From Hyperoplus lanceolatus (lineage: Eukaryota > Chordata > Actinopteri > Uranoscopiformes > Ammodytidae), in NCBI GenBank assembly GCA_026929865.2, contig CM049396.1, forward strand, positions 37,722,501 to 37,786,500: a stretch of DNA of 64,000 nt, given 5' to 3'. Shown here in pieces: positions 1-11,638 of the stretch (positions are counted from its first letter, which is position 1; each line of letters begins with the position of its first letter). A program made the position numbers and the translations under genes. The notes beneath the pieces are model-generated. The model had not been told where the DNA came from, did no database searches, and saw only the letters and a program-made list of their open reading frames with translations.

Positions 1-376
1 GACGAGCTGGAGTCAGGTCAAGACCCCGATGAGGACAACGAGCATGCAGTTGAGCTTCCCTGAGACGGTTTCTGACAGTTTGTGCAGAAATTGTTTGGTT
101 ATGCAAACCAATTGTTTCAGCAGCTGTCTCAGTGGCTGGTCTCAGACGATCTTGGAGGTGAACCTGCTGGATATGGAGGTCCTGGGCTGGTGTGGTTACA
201 CGTGGTCTGCGGTTGTGAGGCCGGTTGGATGTACTGCCATATTCTCTGAAACGCCTTTGGAGACGGCTTATGGTGGAGAAATGAACATTCAATGCACGAG
301 CAACAGATCTGGTTGACATTCCTGCTGTCAGCATGCCAATTGCACGCTCCCTCAATGCTTGTGGCATCTGTGGCAT
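1..376 (-). CDS. Tc1-like transposase, N-terminal 125 codons (partial)
   Basis: This is the DNA-binding half of a cut-and-paste transposase that would recognise the element's own TIRs. Translated on the minus strand from the ATG at 376-374, the frame is open for 125 codons with no stop and leaves the window at base 1. The protein opens MPQMPQALRERAIGMLTAGM, then MSTRSVARALNVHFSTISRL, a paired-like helix-turn-helix. A basic GRPR-type linker (NRRPRV) and a second helix-turn-helix (ETIGLHNQTISAQTVRNRLR) follow. This is the normal order for Tc1 transposases (about 340 residues). The DDE catalytic domain would be to the left. The first ATG fits the family start. The absence of stops or frameshifts over this stretch is unusual for the window and suggests a fairly recent copy. 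Activity cannot be judged without the other half. Confidence 0.85.
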   Translation of the reverse strand, partial: MPQMPQALRERAIGMLTAGMSTRSVARALNVHFSTISRLQRRFREYGSTSNRPHNRRPRVTTPAQDLHIQQVHLQDRLRPATETAAETIGLHNQTISAQTVRNRLREAQLHARCPHRGLDLTPAR

Positions 377-676
377 TTTGCTGTGAGACAAAACTGCACA
401 TTTCAGGATGGCCTTTTAATGTGGACAGTCTAAGGCACACCTGTGCACTAATCATGATGTCAGATCAGCATCTTGATGTGGCACACCTGTGAGGTGGGAT
501 GGATTATCTCAGCAAAGCAGAAGTGCTCACTATCACACATTTAGACAGATTTGTGAACACTGTTTGAGAGAAATGGTAATATTGTGTATCTGGAATGAAT
601 TTTAGATATTTAAGTCCATCTCATGAAAAATGGGAGCAAAAACAAAAGTGTTGCGTTTATATTTTTGTTGAGTGTA
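1..676 (-). mobile_element. Tc1-like DNA transposon, 5' half, cut by window edge
   Basis: The right boundary is a typical Tc1/mariner terminal inverted repeat ending GTTGAGTGTA at 667-676, with the TA target dinucleotide at 675-676. From there the minus strand runs through about 300 bp of leader into the transposase start at 376. The body matches a Tc1-like family that I recognise from many fish genomes. The partner TIR and the catalytic half lie beyond position 1, so it cannot be told whether the copy is complete. Confidence 0.85.
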
Positions 677-769
677 GAATGCATGATATTACTTCATTGT
701 ATTCTATTCTATTTTTGTCACCAGGAACCTAAATGTTGTCAATTAGCCTACTTTACATACATTTGATAC

Positions 770-960
770 AAATTCACCAGAATGCAGTGAATGCAATAAG
801 TGTTGAATGCTCAAAGGTTTCTGGGGGCGGGGGATACCCCCAGACCCCCAAATTAAAATGTGTCCCAAACCAAGGTTTAATCACAACCTACACCCTTGAA
901 ATTCCTGAATTGTTTTGTTTTATTTGTATCTATAGGCCTTTGTATAAGGATCCTTTGTAA
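770..960 (+). repeat. Dispersed repeat A (copy 1)
   Basis: The segment with CACCAGAATGCAG, then a short C/G-rich palindromic stretch (GGGGG..CCCCC), then AATTAAAA/TTAATTAA-type text recurs in the same order at 36490-36640. It is a diverged dispersed repeat of unknown class; no coding frame is shared between the copies. Confidence 0.6.
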
Positions 961-1193
961 TTTTAATCACATTATTTTAAATTAAAGTCAGAGGTCCTGC
1001 TTATCAATTGCTAATAATAACCAGTAGGCCTACTTCTGTGTTGGACATTGCTGAACCTCTTCCCATTTACAGCACCCAACGTCCCATGTCCCCAAAACAT
1101 CAAATAAAGGAAAAACCCCCCGATGTACAGAGTTGTCTAGAGGGGTCAGGTGTTTGTCACCTTTTTCACCTCTTATGAGTTTGCAGGTCTGGT

Positions 1194-1582
1194 TTAAAGG
1201 TGAAGTAAGCGGTTTATTTATGTTAATATAAGTGTAAAATCGCTCTTTATTCATACAGTGATCACTTACATAATGTGCGCGTTTCATAAAGCCGATCACT
1301 CAGTCAGCTGCTTTCTCACTGCCGGTGCACGCCAGAGCAACAGATGGGTGAATGTGTATGCGGCTACAATGGCGGAGCAGGTAAAACTCCTTCCCAATAT
1401 CTGTTTTGATGGTTTGTATCATGTTTTATCACACTTATGGATCTGAGATGATGCTAGATAACTTGCTGCTTGAAGACCGCAGTGCATTAATGTGGTGACG
1501 TAGGGACGAGCGAGGGGACTGCTAACTGCAGTAACTGACAGGAAGTTAGCTAAAAGAACCATTCCGCTTACAGCACCTTTAA
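1194..1582 (+). mobile_element. TTAA-flanked MITE, family M1 copy 1
   Basis: The ends are TTAAAGGTGAAGTAAGCGG at the left and CCGCTTACAGCACCTTTAA at the right, so TIRs of about 18 bp sit against TTAA on both sides, a piggyBac-like target signature. A longer copy lies inverted at 49003-49468 and a fragment at 42308-42490. The interior has no meaningful open frame, so it is non-autonomous. Confidence 0.75.
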
Positions 1583-3149
1583 GCATTAGGCAAAAACTGT
1601 AAATAAATTGTGCAAATAATTTTCTGCGTTGTGGCATTTTGTGTTTAAATATTAATTTATATACAAAAATGTCAAAATCTGTAAATAACGACAAAAAAGG
1701 CAAAGTTACAACACCAAAAATCCCATATCTAAATATTAATAAGTGCATATTCTCCTCTCAAAGTGCACTAGATCCATGCGTTCAAATGTAAAGGGAGCTT
1801 CAGGGACCACGCCACCGCTGCTGAAAAAAATCCTGGGGGAAACACATGCATATTTATTTTTGTTCTGAATTGAAGGTCTTAGGAAAAAACGATGCGCGTC
1901 AGCTTGCGATGAACACCGAATATTTAGATAGGAAATCATTGGTTTAGGCACAATGAAGCGCTGGATGAGATGAGCTAGCGCGATGGAAGCGTTTGCCGCG
2001 ATGAAATCACTTCAAGCACATCCATTGGAATGAAGCTTGACGCTTAGCCACGAAAGCAAATCAGCTTTTAGATTGACCCGACGTCACTGACAGCTAGACG
2101 GCGGACAATGTACACAGAAGCTGAGAAACATGTGGAGAAGCGTGTAGAGAGCGAGCAAGGAGAATGGGCTTCCTGGTTAATTTAGTGAATATGCTGTGTG
2201 CCTGTGCTTTAGCCGATAAACTAAGCTAGCGCTGATTAGGTGGTAGGATGGCCTAGAGGAAAGGTGGCCGACCAGTAACCATCAGGCTGTTGTGCAAGGT
2301 GATCAAACCTTGCACAACAGCATTTATGTTGGCACAACAACAGCCATGGTTGATTAGGGGAAATAAAATAGCGGGAGGAAATCTAGGTGCAATAGAAGTG
2401 ATGGTCAAGATGAAACAAAATAAACCAAAATATGATCAAGCAGCGCGTTAGGGGCGTTAGGAGCGATAGCCATCGCGAGCAACGCTTTTGGTGTGAACGT
2501 ACCTTAACCCCTTCAATGTTGCATGCTGTCCGTATTGCTGTCCGTATTGAGGCAAATTTGTGATTTGTGAAATTGAGCTATAAAAACAACTTGACTAAAA
2601 GTCACAATGACTTTGTGTTTCTCAACATTTGTTAGTGGCCCAGTACGCTTCTATGAAGGATGAGTCGCTCTGCAGCTACAATGAATGTTCTGTTTCCTGC
2701 ATTTTGTAATCTAAATGATTAAAGGATGAAAAAGGTCCATGAAATGCGCCAGGTCGGAGCTGCATATTAAGTGGGGGAGAGGGCTGGCTGACATGGACCG
2801 GCTGGGAGATGTTCGACACTTTGCTTGTCCAATTACTGGCTCACGCTCAAATTGTTTGGTGAGAAGCATTCGACCTACTTCTGGACACAAAGCACTCCTG
2901 CCCTGAATACAGAGAGGCATGGGGCAACAAGTGTGATGACAAGTGCCATTAGAGCCTCTTGTCTTTGGCCTAGAAATTAATTTCAGGCATTTCTTTACCT
3001 GATGTGAGATAATTCTGGAGAAGCTATACTCTGCTTATGGCCTGATGAGATGAGCAGCCAGGGACATACACACATTGACCTTCAGAAGGTATTTGTGTTT
3101 AACATTTTATCAAGCAGCAGCAGGACCAGTATTAGGAATTGCAGCACTG
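1583..3149. other. No gene seen; old repeat debris
   Basis: No coding frame here resembles a protein. The stretch 1900-2515 is rich in GCG words and ends GGTGTGAACGTACCTTAA, which looks like one end of an old DNA element without a visible partner. A hairpin lies at 2286-2321. Confidence 0.5.
2286..2321. other. Perfect 15-bp stem, 6-nt loop hairpin
   Basis: GCTGTTGTGCAAGGT (2286-2300) is the exact reverse complement of 2307-2321, with loop GATCAA. The right arm is followed by a partial third copy (GGCACAACAACAGC). It may be a transposon terminus or a cruciform-prone site. Confidence 0.75.
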
Positions 3150-4368
3150 TAAAGCCTAGTTTCCACCGAGCGGTACAGTTCGGTTCGGAACTGTATGTCA
3201 CAGAAATTCCTTTGGCGGTTCCACTGTCGAAAGTTGGGAAGGGTACCAATATAACTGAACCTCGCCATACCTATTTTTGTCACCCTTTCGTTTTGGGTAT
3301 GAAGACGTCCCAGAGGGTCCCAAAAGGGTGGAGCTACACACTGAATTGGTCAATAGAATAGTAATTTTTGTGTGAGAGTTAAACAGCCGTGTGCAATCTC
3401 ATCGGCAAGACTGAATTAGTTTGTATTTAAAGTAAAATGTCGGCGTGCAGCTCTCTGTTGACTGTGTCAGGTTTTCCCATTTACTGAATGAATCAGTGGG
3501 CGACTGTATCGAAGGTCAAGCCAGATTTAGGATTGCCGTTCACTACTAAACCGTAACATAGGGCTGGGCGATATGGCCTAAAAATAAATTCCCAGATTTT
3601 TTTATAACTACAAGAGAAAATGAACAAACAAACATGAATGTCACTATAACAAATTATAACAAACCAAACTTAACTAAAAATAAAATAAGAGGTTCCTCTA
3701 TCTTCTTAAACAAAGATAAATTAATGGAGTGCAAAACTTGCTGCCACTTTTAGTAAAATAAATAAAAGCGCCTCTTGGAAAAAAATGTATTTGCATGATC
3801 CCTGAAGAACACACTTTACCTCCAGTGAATGAACTCAGCCTTCTCGAGGGCACTATGTCTTCAGCAATATGAATCATCACCGCATCTGTAATGTGTTTCC
3901 ACTTGGGTGCTTTCCTGTATATTGGGTAGTAGGCCCACTGTGTGAAAATTAAGCGCTAACGCTGTTGGTGTTTTAGGGCTTAACGTTACCATGTAATTAG
4001 TTAAACAAACCATTTAATAGTGACTGAGGTAGCCGTTTTTATTAACTAAATCCTGACTTTTATCCACACATGCACCATGTTGTTATTTCCTGATTAGTAG
4101 GTGTGTCGGAGACAGAGAGCGTGTAGGGTGAGGGGACGAGTAGTGCTAGTGCTATTACGGAAAGATCCTGACTAACTTCACCGCAGTGAGAGCGAGCCGT
4201 CGGTTACGTATTTACCCTAGTTAAAGGGATAATAAATGTTCTGGATTTTAGATTTTTTAACATTGTCCAAACAAATTAATTACGAAATACCATGTAAAAT
4301 CAATTAATCGCCCAGTCCTACCGTAACATATCAAATCGAACTGTACAGCACAGTGAACTGAGGCTTTA
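3150..4368. mobile_element. TIR element (outer), split by a hAT insertion
   Basis: The left end TAAAGCCTAGTTTCCACCGA and the inverted right end TAAAGCCTCAGTTCACTGTG share an imperfect TIR that continues into GTACAGTTCG on both sides. A TA dinucleotide sits at both ends. Without the nested hAT (3559-4320 plus one TSD) the element is about 450 bp and has no coding capacity. Confidence 0.65.
3559..4320. mobile_element. hAT element nested in the 3150-4368 element
   Basis: The TIRs are TAGGGCTGGGCGAT (3559-3572) and ATCGCCCAGTCCTA (4307-4320). They are bracketed by a perfect 8-bp duplication CCGTAACA at 3551-3558 and 4321-4328, the hAT hallmark. The interior (762 bp in total) has no transposase frame, so it is a non-autonomous derivative. 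Confidence 0.92.
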
Positions 4369-4646
4369 GTACTTATACAAGTACTATTAGGAGTGTTAAT
4401 AGGAGTGTGTTTGCTGCAATTTTAAATGCTGTTAAATGTAACAAACTGCAATGCAAACAATATAGGCCAAGTAGAAGGTGTTGGGAACAATGAAATAAAT
4501 GCATCAAAAAGAATAAAAATAACAAATTATGGGTAAACTATGAAACACTTTTGTTTCCTGGGATTCCCCTCAAAGGCAAAATGTGTTAGTGAGACAATAC
4601 ACAACAACACTGAGGAAGTCAGCATTTGCAGAATTTACACGCAGTG

Positions 4647-6113
4647 GCCCTCATTTATCAACCGTGCGTAGACCAGAAATGTGGGTGTATGCACATTTCC
4701 ACGCAAACCTCGGCATTCATCAATATGGACGTGAGCGTAGGATACGCTCAAATCCCACGCCAGCTCTCAGCTCGTGTACGCAAGTTTGTAAACAGCATGG
4801 ACTCGCAGTGCAGGCTGTGCCGGGTAGCCGATGACTTTGTTGGACAATTATTAGAAGATAATACAAATGCAGTGTTTGCTCAGACCGAAATAAAGATATT
4901 AATCACTTAAAAATGTGCAGCTTATGGTGTGGAACTGAGTAGGAGCACTGATTCAATAGTGCGCACACCGGCCACTTAGGAGCGCTGCATGGGACTGCGT
5001 AAGGGCAGTTGTCTCCGTCTGGAGCAGCTGGGGGGACACTGAGGCACGGGGGCTGCATTCATTCAAAATGTTAGCCACAGTATTAAATATGTAGTAGGCC
5101 TACACTGCTCTTTATGATAAAAAATACACGGCACAACATTCAACTTACCATTTTATTTATTTGACGCACTTTTTAGATGTTAGTTCCTCTTTTAATGTGT
5201 CATTGATCGCTTAAGCGAGCGATTTATTTCCACCGTTAACCGGCACGTTTTTCCGATCTGCTGGTGGAGCAGGACAGTGGGCGCTCTCACAGCTGATCGT
5301 TGCCGGGTCGGCTTGTGCAGCTGACCGCCAGGCTGACCACTCCTGCTGTCATACAGTAAAACGCAAAATGTGTTATTTTTAGTTTTTAAAACCCTTTTGA
5401 GTAGTGCTATCTAAAAGGGCCAATACATTCTAATCATTCAAATCTCTGCAGACCTGTATTTATTTTATGGGGACCATTATCGGACAGTTGGTGTGTCTGT
5501 TTCTCCTCTAACACTTATATTATGCCCGCACCCTCAGTTGGTTGCATTTCAGAACAGCAACATGCTTTTTTTAGTGGCGATTTTTGAGTCAGACCACTTT
5601 TTATTCATCTATGTAAAGAAATGGCGACATATAATTTTATATGCTGTTTTATAGCATTTGAGCGATAGTAGCCTACTGATGTAAACCTACAATGCAAAAT
5701 CCTCAGCTGGACATTGTTTGTTGTCAACACCAACGCTGTTGACCGCAGCAGTTATTTCCTTCCTAACTGCTGCCTTCTGTCGTTCTTTGATGCCGCTTGT
5801 AATGCTCAGAAATGAAACTCTTTTTTTTTCTACTTTCGCTGTTATTCTGTCAATTTCTACTTCAGAGAAGTTCCTCTTCTGTGCCATAATGCGCATATCC
5901 ATGTCATAAAACCTCTGGGCGAGGCCTCTAAACTGAGAAAATATAGGGGCGTGATACGATCGTTTTCAGCCGCCGCATTTATCAATAATGGCCTGGCGTA
6001 CGCCGAGATTGGCGAGATACGACTGTTTGATAAATCCCACGCGATACCTGGCGTAGGGAGGTATTTGCACCAGAATCTGCACCAGTTTCCACGCAAGTTT
6101 GATAAATGAGGGC
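4647..6113 (-). mobile_element. PIF/Harbinger-type element with Myb/SANT remnant
   Basis: The ends GCCCTCATTTATCAA and TTGATAAATGAGGGC are inverted repeats. They are flanked by the direct repeat CAGTG (4642-4646 and 6114-6118); because the end bases overlap it, the TSD could also be read as 3 bp. The ends continue as degenerate inverted sequence around CGTAGA/CACGCAAGTTTG. On the minus strand the element keeps a Myb/SANT-like DNA-binding fragment (see 5687-5902), which is the accessory protein of Harbinger transposons. No DDE transposase remains. Confidence 0.75.
5687..5902 (-). pseudogene. Myb/SANT-like DNA-binding domain fragment (Harbinger accessory protein)
   Basis: The 71-codon frame reads MAQKRNFSEVEIDRITAKVE, then KKRVSFLSITSGI, then KERQKAAVRKEITAAVNSVG. 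This spacing of hydrophobic and basic residues matches the Myb/SANT-like domain (Myb_DNA-bind_5 or NAIF1-like) that PIF/Harbinger elements encode next to their transposase. In the family that protein carries the transposase to the nucleus and helps it bind the TIRs. Here only the N-terminal helices survive: the expected Trp-rich third helix (KKWxD) is missing after VDNKQ, and the frame ends shortly after. It lies wholly inside the 4647-6113 element. I rate it a relic, not a host NAIF1 gene, because there is no intron or continuation. Confidence 0.65.
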
Positions 6114-6118
6114 CAGTG

Positions 6119-8223
6119 TGTGGAAGAAAAAAAATTAGCATAGCTTGTAAATATTCATATTGAGAGAATCACTATTTTAACCAATTGAGAGATTTCTGGT
6201 CTAAAAAAGCAACACGTCAAGCACACAATCGCAATGCACAGCTGTTCCAGCCACGTTCCCACTAATTCCCACAGCAATAGGTAACGACCACAACACCAAC
6301 CTCCTGCTTTAAATGCGACTGTAATGTGGTTTTAATCACACTCGTTGAGGATGCATCAGTCACCATAATCTTGTGTCTCCTACATGCTATAGGACGTGCA
6401 GCAGAAATGTAATGAAGAGCAATTTCCTTAAGTGTGGGGAAGGATTAAGGAAACAAAGGGATTAGTTTGTCTGTGAGAAGAACTGTTTTGTTTTTTTAAG
6501 GTTTTTCTTTTATCCTGAAAAAGCCACAGTTGATGTTTTGTCAGAACTGTCAGCTGAAATGAAATTTGTCAAACATGTCTATTTGTCCTAAACTCTGGAG
6601 TGCAAAAAAAAACGTTTGTAGACTTTCAAGGTTGCTTCTAGTGCCATTTTCACAGGACACTGTTGCAATATTGAATGTTTAAATGTATCACCAATAGAGA
6701 ACAAGATGATGCTATTCACCACGTTACGGATGACAGTTCAGAAATCAGAATGTGTCAGTGGCTGAGAAATTAAAAATTGTATTTAAAAAAAAAAATACAA
6801 TTGACAGATATATTATCAACTCTGATGTCCCTGCATCATGAAGCTAATCTGAAAATGTTATGATTAGGCTACATTGCCCTAGGTAGCAAATTATACCACT
6901 CTTTTTTCCATCCTGCTTTCTTTTGCCAATGTATTTTATGTTACTGTATTCATTCATCTACAATAGGCTATTTTCAACCACCTGCACGTAGATAGCACAC
7001 CTACCTATAGCACACAGTCCTTGCACGTGCCTGCTCAAATCACGGTACCAGCTGCTGAGATATGAGCTCCGCGTTCAAAGCTACAGCAAACAAGTGCAAC
7101 AACTCCAAACACTCAATTGGGAAAAAAAACATTTCAAAATAGTTTACCCCCGGCGACGTGAAAATACAGGAAATTGTGGAAACTCACCATTCAGGTGCGA
7201 CTCATGGCGGGCGTAGGTGCTCACAAAGTTGAATATTCTCTGCCGCTGTCAGAGAGAGGCAGGGCAGAACTGTTACCGTGTTTCGGCTCGCTCGAACTAG
7301 GTCCCTCCCTCCCGCCCTGGAAGGATGCTAGTAGTATCGACCCCCCCACACCCGCCTCTGTTTAAAGAAAAAAGTAATAGCAGTTTCTTCCTCCTCCTCC
7401 TCCTCCTCCTCCACAAAGACAGACTCAAAGGGAAGAATTGGAACCCTATCGCAGTCAATAGGTTTTAACAAAACCCCATGGCAACGCAGCAAAACCGTGA
7501 GCAACTTCCCCACGTAGTGACCGGGTTAAAGAGCCACCCACCCCCTGCCCAGCCCAGCCCACACGAAACAGTGACAGCGACATTATTCCCTCCCAAAGCT
7601 TCAGAATGAACAGGTTTTAATGGGAGGAGGAGGGGGAGGGATGGGAGCGCTAAACAAGCCCGCAGGAGAGAGGATGCTGGAGTGTTCAACTATGCATGAG
7701 AGGCAACACATTTAGTTTAGGTCCTGTAGATTATTGCCGTAATTTAGGCTTCACGTGTGTCGAGCTTTAGTCAGACTGCTTCATATAGGCTAGTGATGTT
7801 CATTATCCTCTATGTTTTAGCCTAGTATTTAATTTTGGTTTGGGTTACATTTTTTAATTCTATAATTTCTATTCAATATTTAGACGTCATGCACAATGAT
7901 CCTTTTACAAGGATCCTTAACATGTGGGCTGAGGTAGGCTATAGGATATTAAGACATCTTAATCCTCCTATGAGGAATTGCTAATGTTTCCACTGATGAT
8001 CATACGTTAGGCCTACTTTAAACAGCAAACAAGGTCATGAGTGAAAACAACACTATTATTACCTATATAGTTATTATTTATGCCTTTGAGTCCGATTTTT
8101 CACGGCTAACTATTTCACGGCAGGCAGACCAGAACAGCCTGTTTCCCGAACAGACTTTATCAAAGTTGACTTTGCTTCACCATCTGCATGTTGCCATTAT
8201 TAATCGTACATAGCACATGAATA
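6119..8223. other. No gene seen; CpG-richer stretch at 7030-7700
   Basis: No recognisable coding frame. The part 7030-7700 is richer in CpG and has a (TCC)n tract. On the minus strand it contains an ATG in good context close to a GTGAGT donor-like word at about 7178-7183. A 5' untranslated first exon on the minus strand is possible but unproven. Confidence 0.4.
7388..7412 (+). repeat. (TCC)n microsatellite
   Basis: About eight TCC units. On the minus strand it gives a run of Glu codons in a short frame that I do not regard as a gene. Confidence 0.9.
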
Positions 8224-8231
8224 CATTACCT

Positions 8232-8938
8232 CAGGGGTTTTCAAAGTGTGACAAAGTGAGCCCCCCCTCAGAGAACAAATTTCAGCGGAGCCCCCCCCCC
8301 CCCACTTTTTTTTTTTATTATTTTACAAATTTAAACATGTTTTTGAAACATTCTAAACATTTTTGTGCGTTTTTAAACACATAATCCAGTGTTTTAATCC
8401 TGCTTCCTTTGAGCATGGATAATACTGACTGAGTGTGCATCGGAGTGAGAAAGATAGGCAGACAGACTTGCCCAAATTATTGACTAGTTAAATGTCAGTC
8501 ACACACCCAGTGATTTTTTTTCACCTTTTTAAAGTGAAATGCATGAATCTGGTGCACTTTGAGAGGACAATTAAGAGGCTAAATATGAGGAATTTTGTGT
8601 GAACAAATAATTTGGAGACACTGGGTCTGATGAATTAGAAGCTATTGAAGAAGGACACATGGATTTTCCATAAAAATATTAATTTAAAATAAACAAAATG
8701 TATGCAGGGTCCTCTGGGTTGGGCTTGGTGCTCTTTTTCTTTAACGAGACCTATTTCTCTAATTTACTGAATGCATTTAAATGCAGTGAGGGGAACGAAG
8801 CAGAAGAACTTGTGTCCAGCTATGCCGTGATCTTAGTATAAAAAAGAAAAAAAAAAAAGTTTTTCTTTTTTTTACATATTCATCCGCGCCCCCCCTGCCA
8901 TAACCCCGGGGGCGTGCCCCACAGTTTGAAAACCGATG
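8232..8938. mobile_element. hAT element, non-autonomous
   Basis: The left end CAGGGGTTTTCAAAGTGTG (8232-8250) is inverted at the right as CACAGTTTGAAAACCGATG (8920-8938). A perfect 8-bp TSD CATTACCT lies at 8224-8231 and 8939-8946. The 707-bp interior holds poly-C and poly-T runs and no transposase. Confidence 0.9.
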
Positions 8939-8946
8939 CATTACCT

Positions 8947-11638
8947 CATAGCAATGCATTCTGAGTTCTCTCTTTTAATCACTTCTGAAACAAATGCACG
9001 CACTGTCGCCACACGCTTGCGCGCTGGTGTCGTACAAACGCTACCGCTTTTGTCCAATGGTGCTGCCAGAATCAACAGAAAAAAACTGACATTTCCTAGT
9101 AGCAACTTTAATGTACATTTTATTATACTCATCAGCCTACCTGTGAGAACCTGAAATAATATTAGCTCAGCTGATGTCTCTGCATGGTCTCTTCCACTCT
9201 GTAGACAATTTTGTGGTAATGGTATGGTGATGTTTTATGAGATTGCATTATGAAAATATAAATAGGCTACCATGAACATGTTCACGAATAATGGAAACAT
9301 CTTGCAATGTAATAGTCGCAACTCAAGGAATTAAAGAACATAAATGAACACAAGGTTTGTTTAGGTCTCTAGAGAAACTAACATTTCAAGACATACAAAC
9401 TTAGTATTCACTGCACATGTTGCTGTTGTAGATTGCGTTACATTAACAGGTGTCCATAGTGTTGTTTCAACTGCCTGCACATCCATACTGTTAACTCCTT
9501 TCATCATAATGCAACCTGTGTATTGTAGACTAATAGTCTCAGTAGGGATGTGTGATTTCAGCACCTCTGACAGCACCAGATCATTAAGAACTCTTTGCAT
9601 CAGAGGAGGGGGCAATAAAGGTCAGCTAGAAATCCATTTATCCAATAAACCCGGACTCGGGTGGGTGGAGCAGTGGATTTCCATCCTGGAAATGACGGGG
9701 CCGGGAAAAGCTGTTCACCATTCCGAGTCATGTCCAGAGACTCACATTTTCTATCATGTCTGACTCACTGGGTTCTTTTCAATTTATGTTTGTTTTCACA
9801 CAACCGTGCTACCAATGGACTGGGTTTAGGGATAACATATTGCATGTAATGGCAGAATGCAGGAATTGTCACTTATTTTTCATTATTGTCATACTCAAGG
9901 CATCTTCTCTGTATGTCTGCTGCTACCTCTCCCTGCTCACAGCCAATATCTGTGACCAAATGTCAGTGTCAGAGGAGAGCTGTCCCTTGTGCTGTGGTCT
10001 GTGATGAGTTTCAGTGTGGACCTGAAACCTGGTTTCCTCCCCATTGGAGTTACTATTTGATTTGACTGTTATTGGTGTTTTTAGTTTGCTATCAGTAGTG
10101 TTCTTAAGCAGCTGCAGTGTGTTATAGCTTGTAAACAGGCCTGTCTGGTGTAGACAGGATTTTAGTAATAGTGAGTTTTCTCCACACTGCTAGGAATAAA
10201 CGTATAGTATAGTAATACATAATCCTTTAGTTAGATAGAGAGTTATATGTGCTGGCTTGAATTATTCAAAACAGTCTTAATTATTAATGAATTAATGATA
10301 ATAAATCATTTATTTTGGCAATGATTTCATTCACCTGTGACAAATTTTCCGGTGTCGACAGAGGATCTATTCCCAGAATCTTCTTGCGAAAACACAAAGA
10401 TTCTGAGTGACTTGGAACTCTGGCGGTAATCCAGGATTCATAGAACTGGAGCTACATATGTAAATGTATATTGGATGGGGAGTGGTGACTGCACTGGTAA
10501 CAGGAGATATTATCATGAATGGATATACAGTAAAGGGGCATCACATGAAGGTTTAGTCTTCACAAGCAATAATGGGGTGAGGCTCACCATTTGTGAAGAA
10601 CTGCAGTGGAAAACCGTCCAGCAGTTTTAAAATAACATTCCTGCTAATAATTTAATTATACAGAGCTTCTGAGGAACAGAGTGTGGGTAGACTGGCCTGT
10701 CTGCAGTCCATACCTGTCTCCCATTAAAAATGTTCGCTACGTCAGAACTTACTTGACAAACCTGTTTCCATCTCTCATTTTGCGCGTATACTGTTTTTCA
10801 CCTAGGTCAACAACTACGTCACATGCGCTCAAAAACTTATTGTGCAAGGATTTCTTTTCTTACATTTTTGCTTTTCCAACACAGTTTTCTGATGCAATAC
10901 TTGAAAATGTGCACACGAGCCGAGTGATGGAAACATAGCTACTGTCCCATTTTAAACTGTATGAAGAGAGTTTTCTTTGCAAATTACTCCCACAAACACA
11001 ACAGACATGTTAAGCAGGGGGGGTTAAGCAGTGTGTAAAGTTAACAGAGTCACGGTGAATCCATCTTCATCCAACTGGCCCCACAGAGGGAAGACTGAGA
11101 CCTCTCCCTTACACAGAGAAGGGAAGTGAACAGATTGACTTGAATCCACATAAACTGATTTAGGGGTATCATAATCACGTTGACCGGATTATGCAATGGC
11201 TTGATTGAGCAATGAGTGTAAGGTGATATGTTTGTGAGGTGCTCCTGTGCTACAGTGAGTGCCCTTATCAAATCTAATTAGATTTGGTGGAGCATCTGCT
11301 TCCTTTTTTCACTTGTAGGAACTAGCTCATCTATAAGCGGTAAATGCAAGACAGTTATGCTTCAGGCCCGGTCATCAGCTGACCCTTAAGGACCCCGTTT
11401 AGAGCCATAGAGTTATACAGGAAGTAAGATGATTCATGTTGTTCCCATGTAACAGATGGGGGGCTATCTCTAAAAGTATTTCTTAAAGACCTGAATAATC
11501 ATTGTTCTTTATCAGCTTCGTACTGAGATTATAGGTGTAAAGCTGAGATGGAGCGGTGACTCCTCGTCTCTGGATAGATTCTCTTTTAGCCTTCTTGAAT
11601 ACATGATCTTCTTGAATACATGACTGACTACTGTGCAG
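8947..11638. other. No gene seen; a short Tc1 relic near 10.7 kb
   Basis: Several 60-85-codon frames occur but none resembles a known protein or shows splice borders. Except for the 10670-10732 fragment I cannot assign the sequence to a repeat class. Confidence 0.45.
10670..10732 (+). pseudogene. Tc1-like transposase, tiny C-terminal fragment
   Basis: The plus-strand frame reads VWVDWPVCSPYLSPIKNV. It matches the block around the last catalytic residue of Tc1-like transposases (usual form DWPxxSPDLxPIENxW). Here the Asp is Tyr and the catalytic Glu is Lys, and the match stops at once. Only about 20 codons support it. Confidence 0.4.

Noticed and set aside
7328-7513. Acidic (Glu-run) protein on the minus strand
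   Set aside because: Short frame created by the (TCC)n microsatellite, with no conserved residues on either side.
9509-10004. Overlapping 62-84-codon plus-strand frames
   Set aside because: Unrecognised, overlapping in different phases, and lacking splice borders. Frames of this length are expected by chance.
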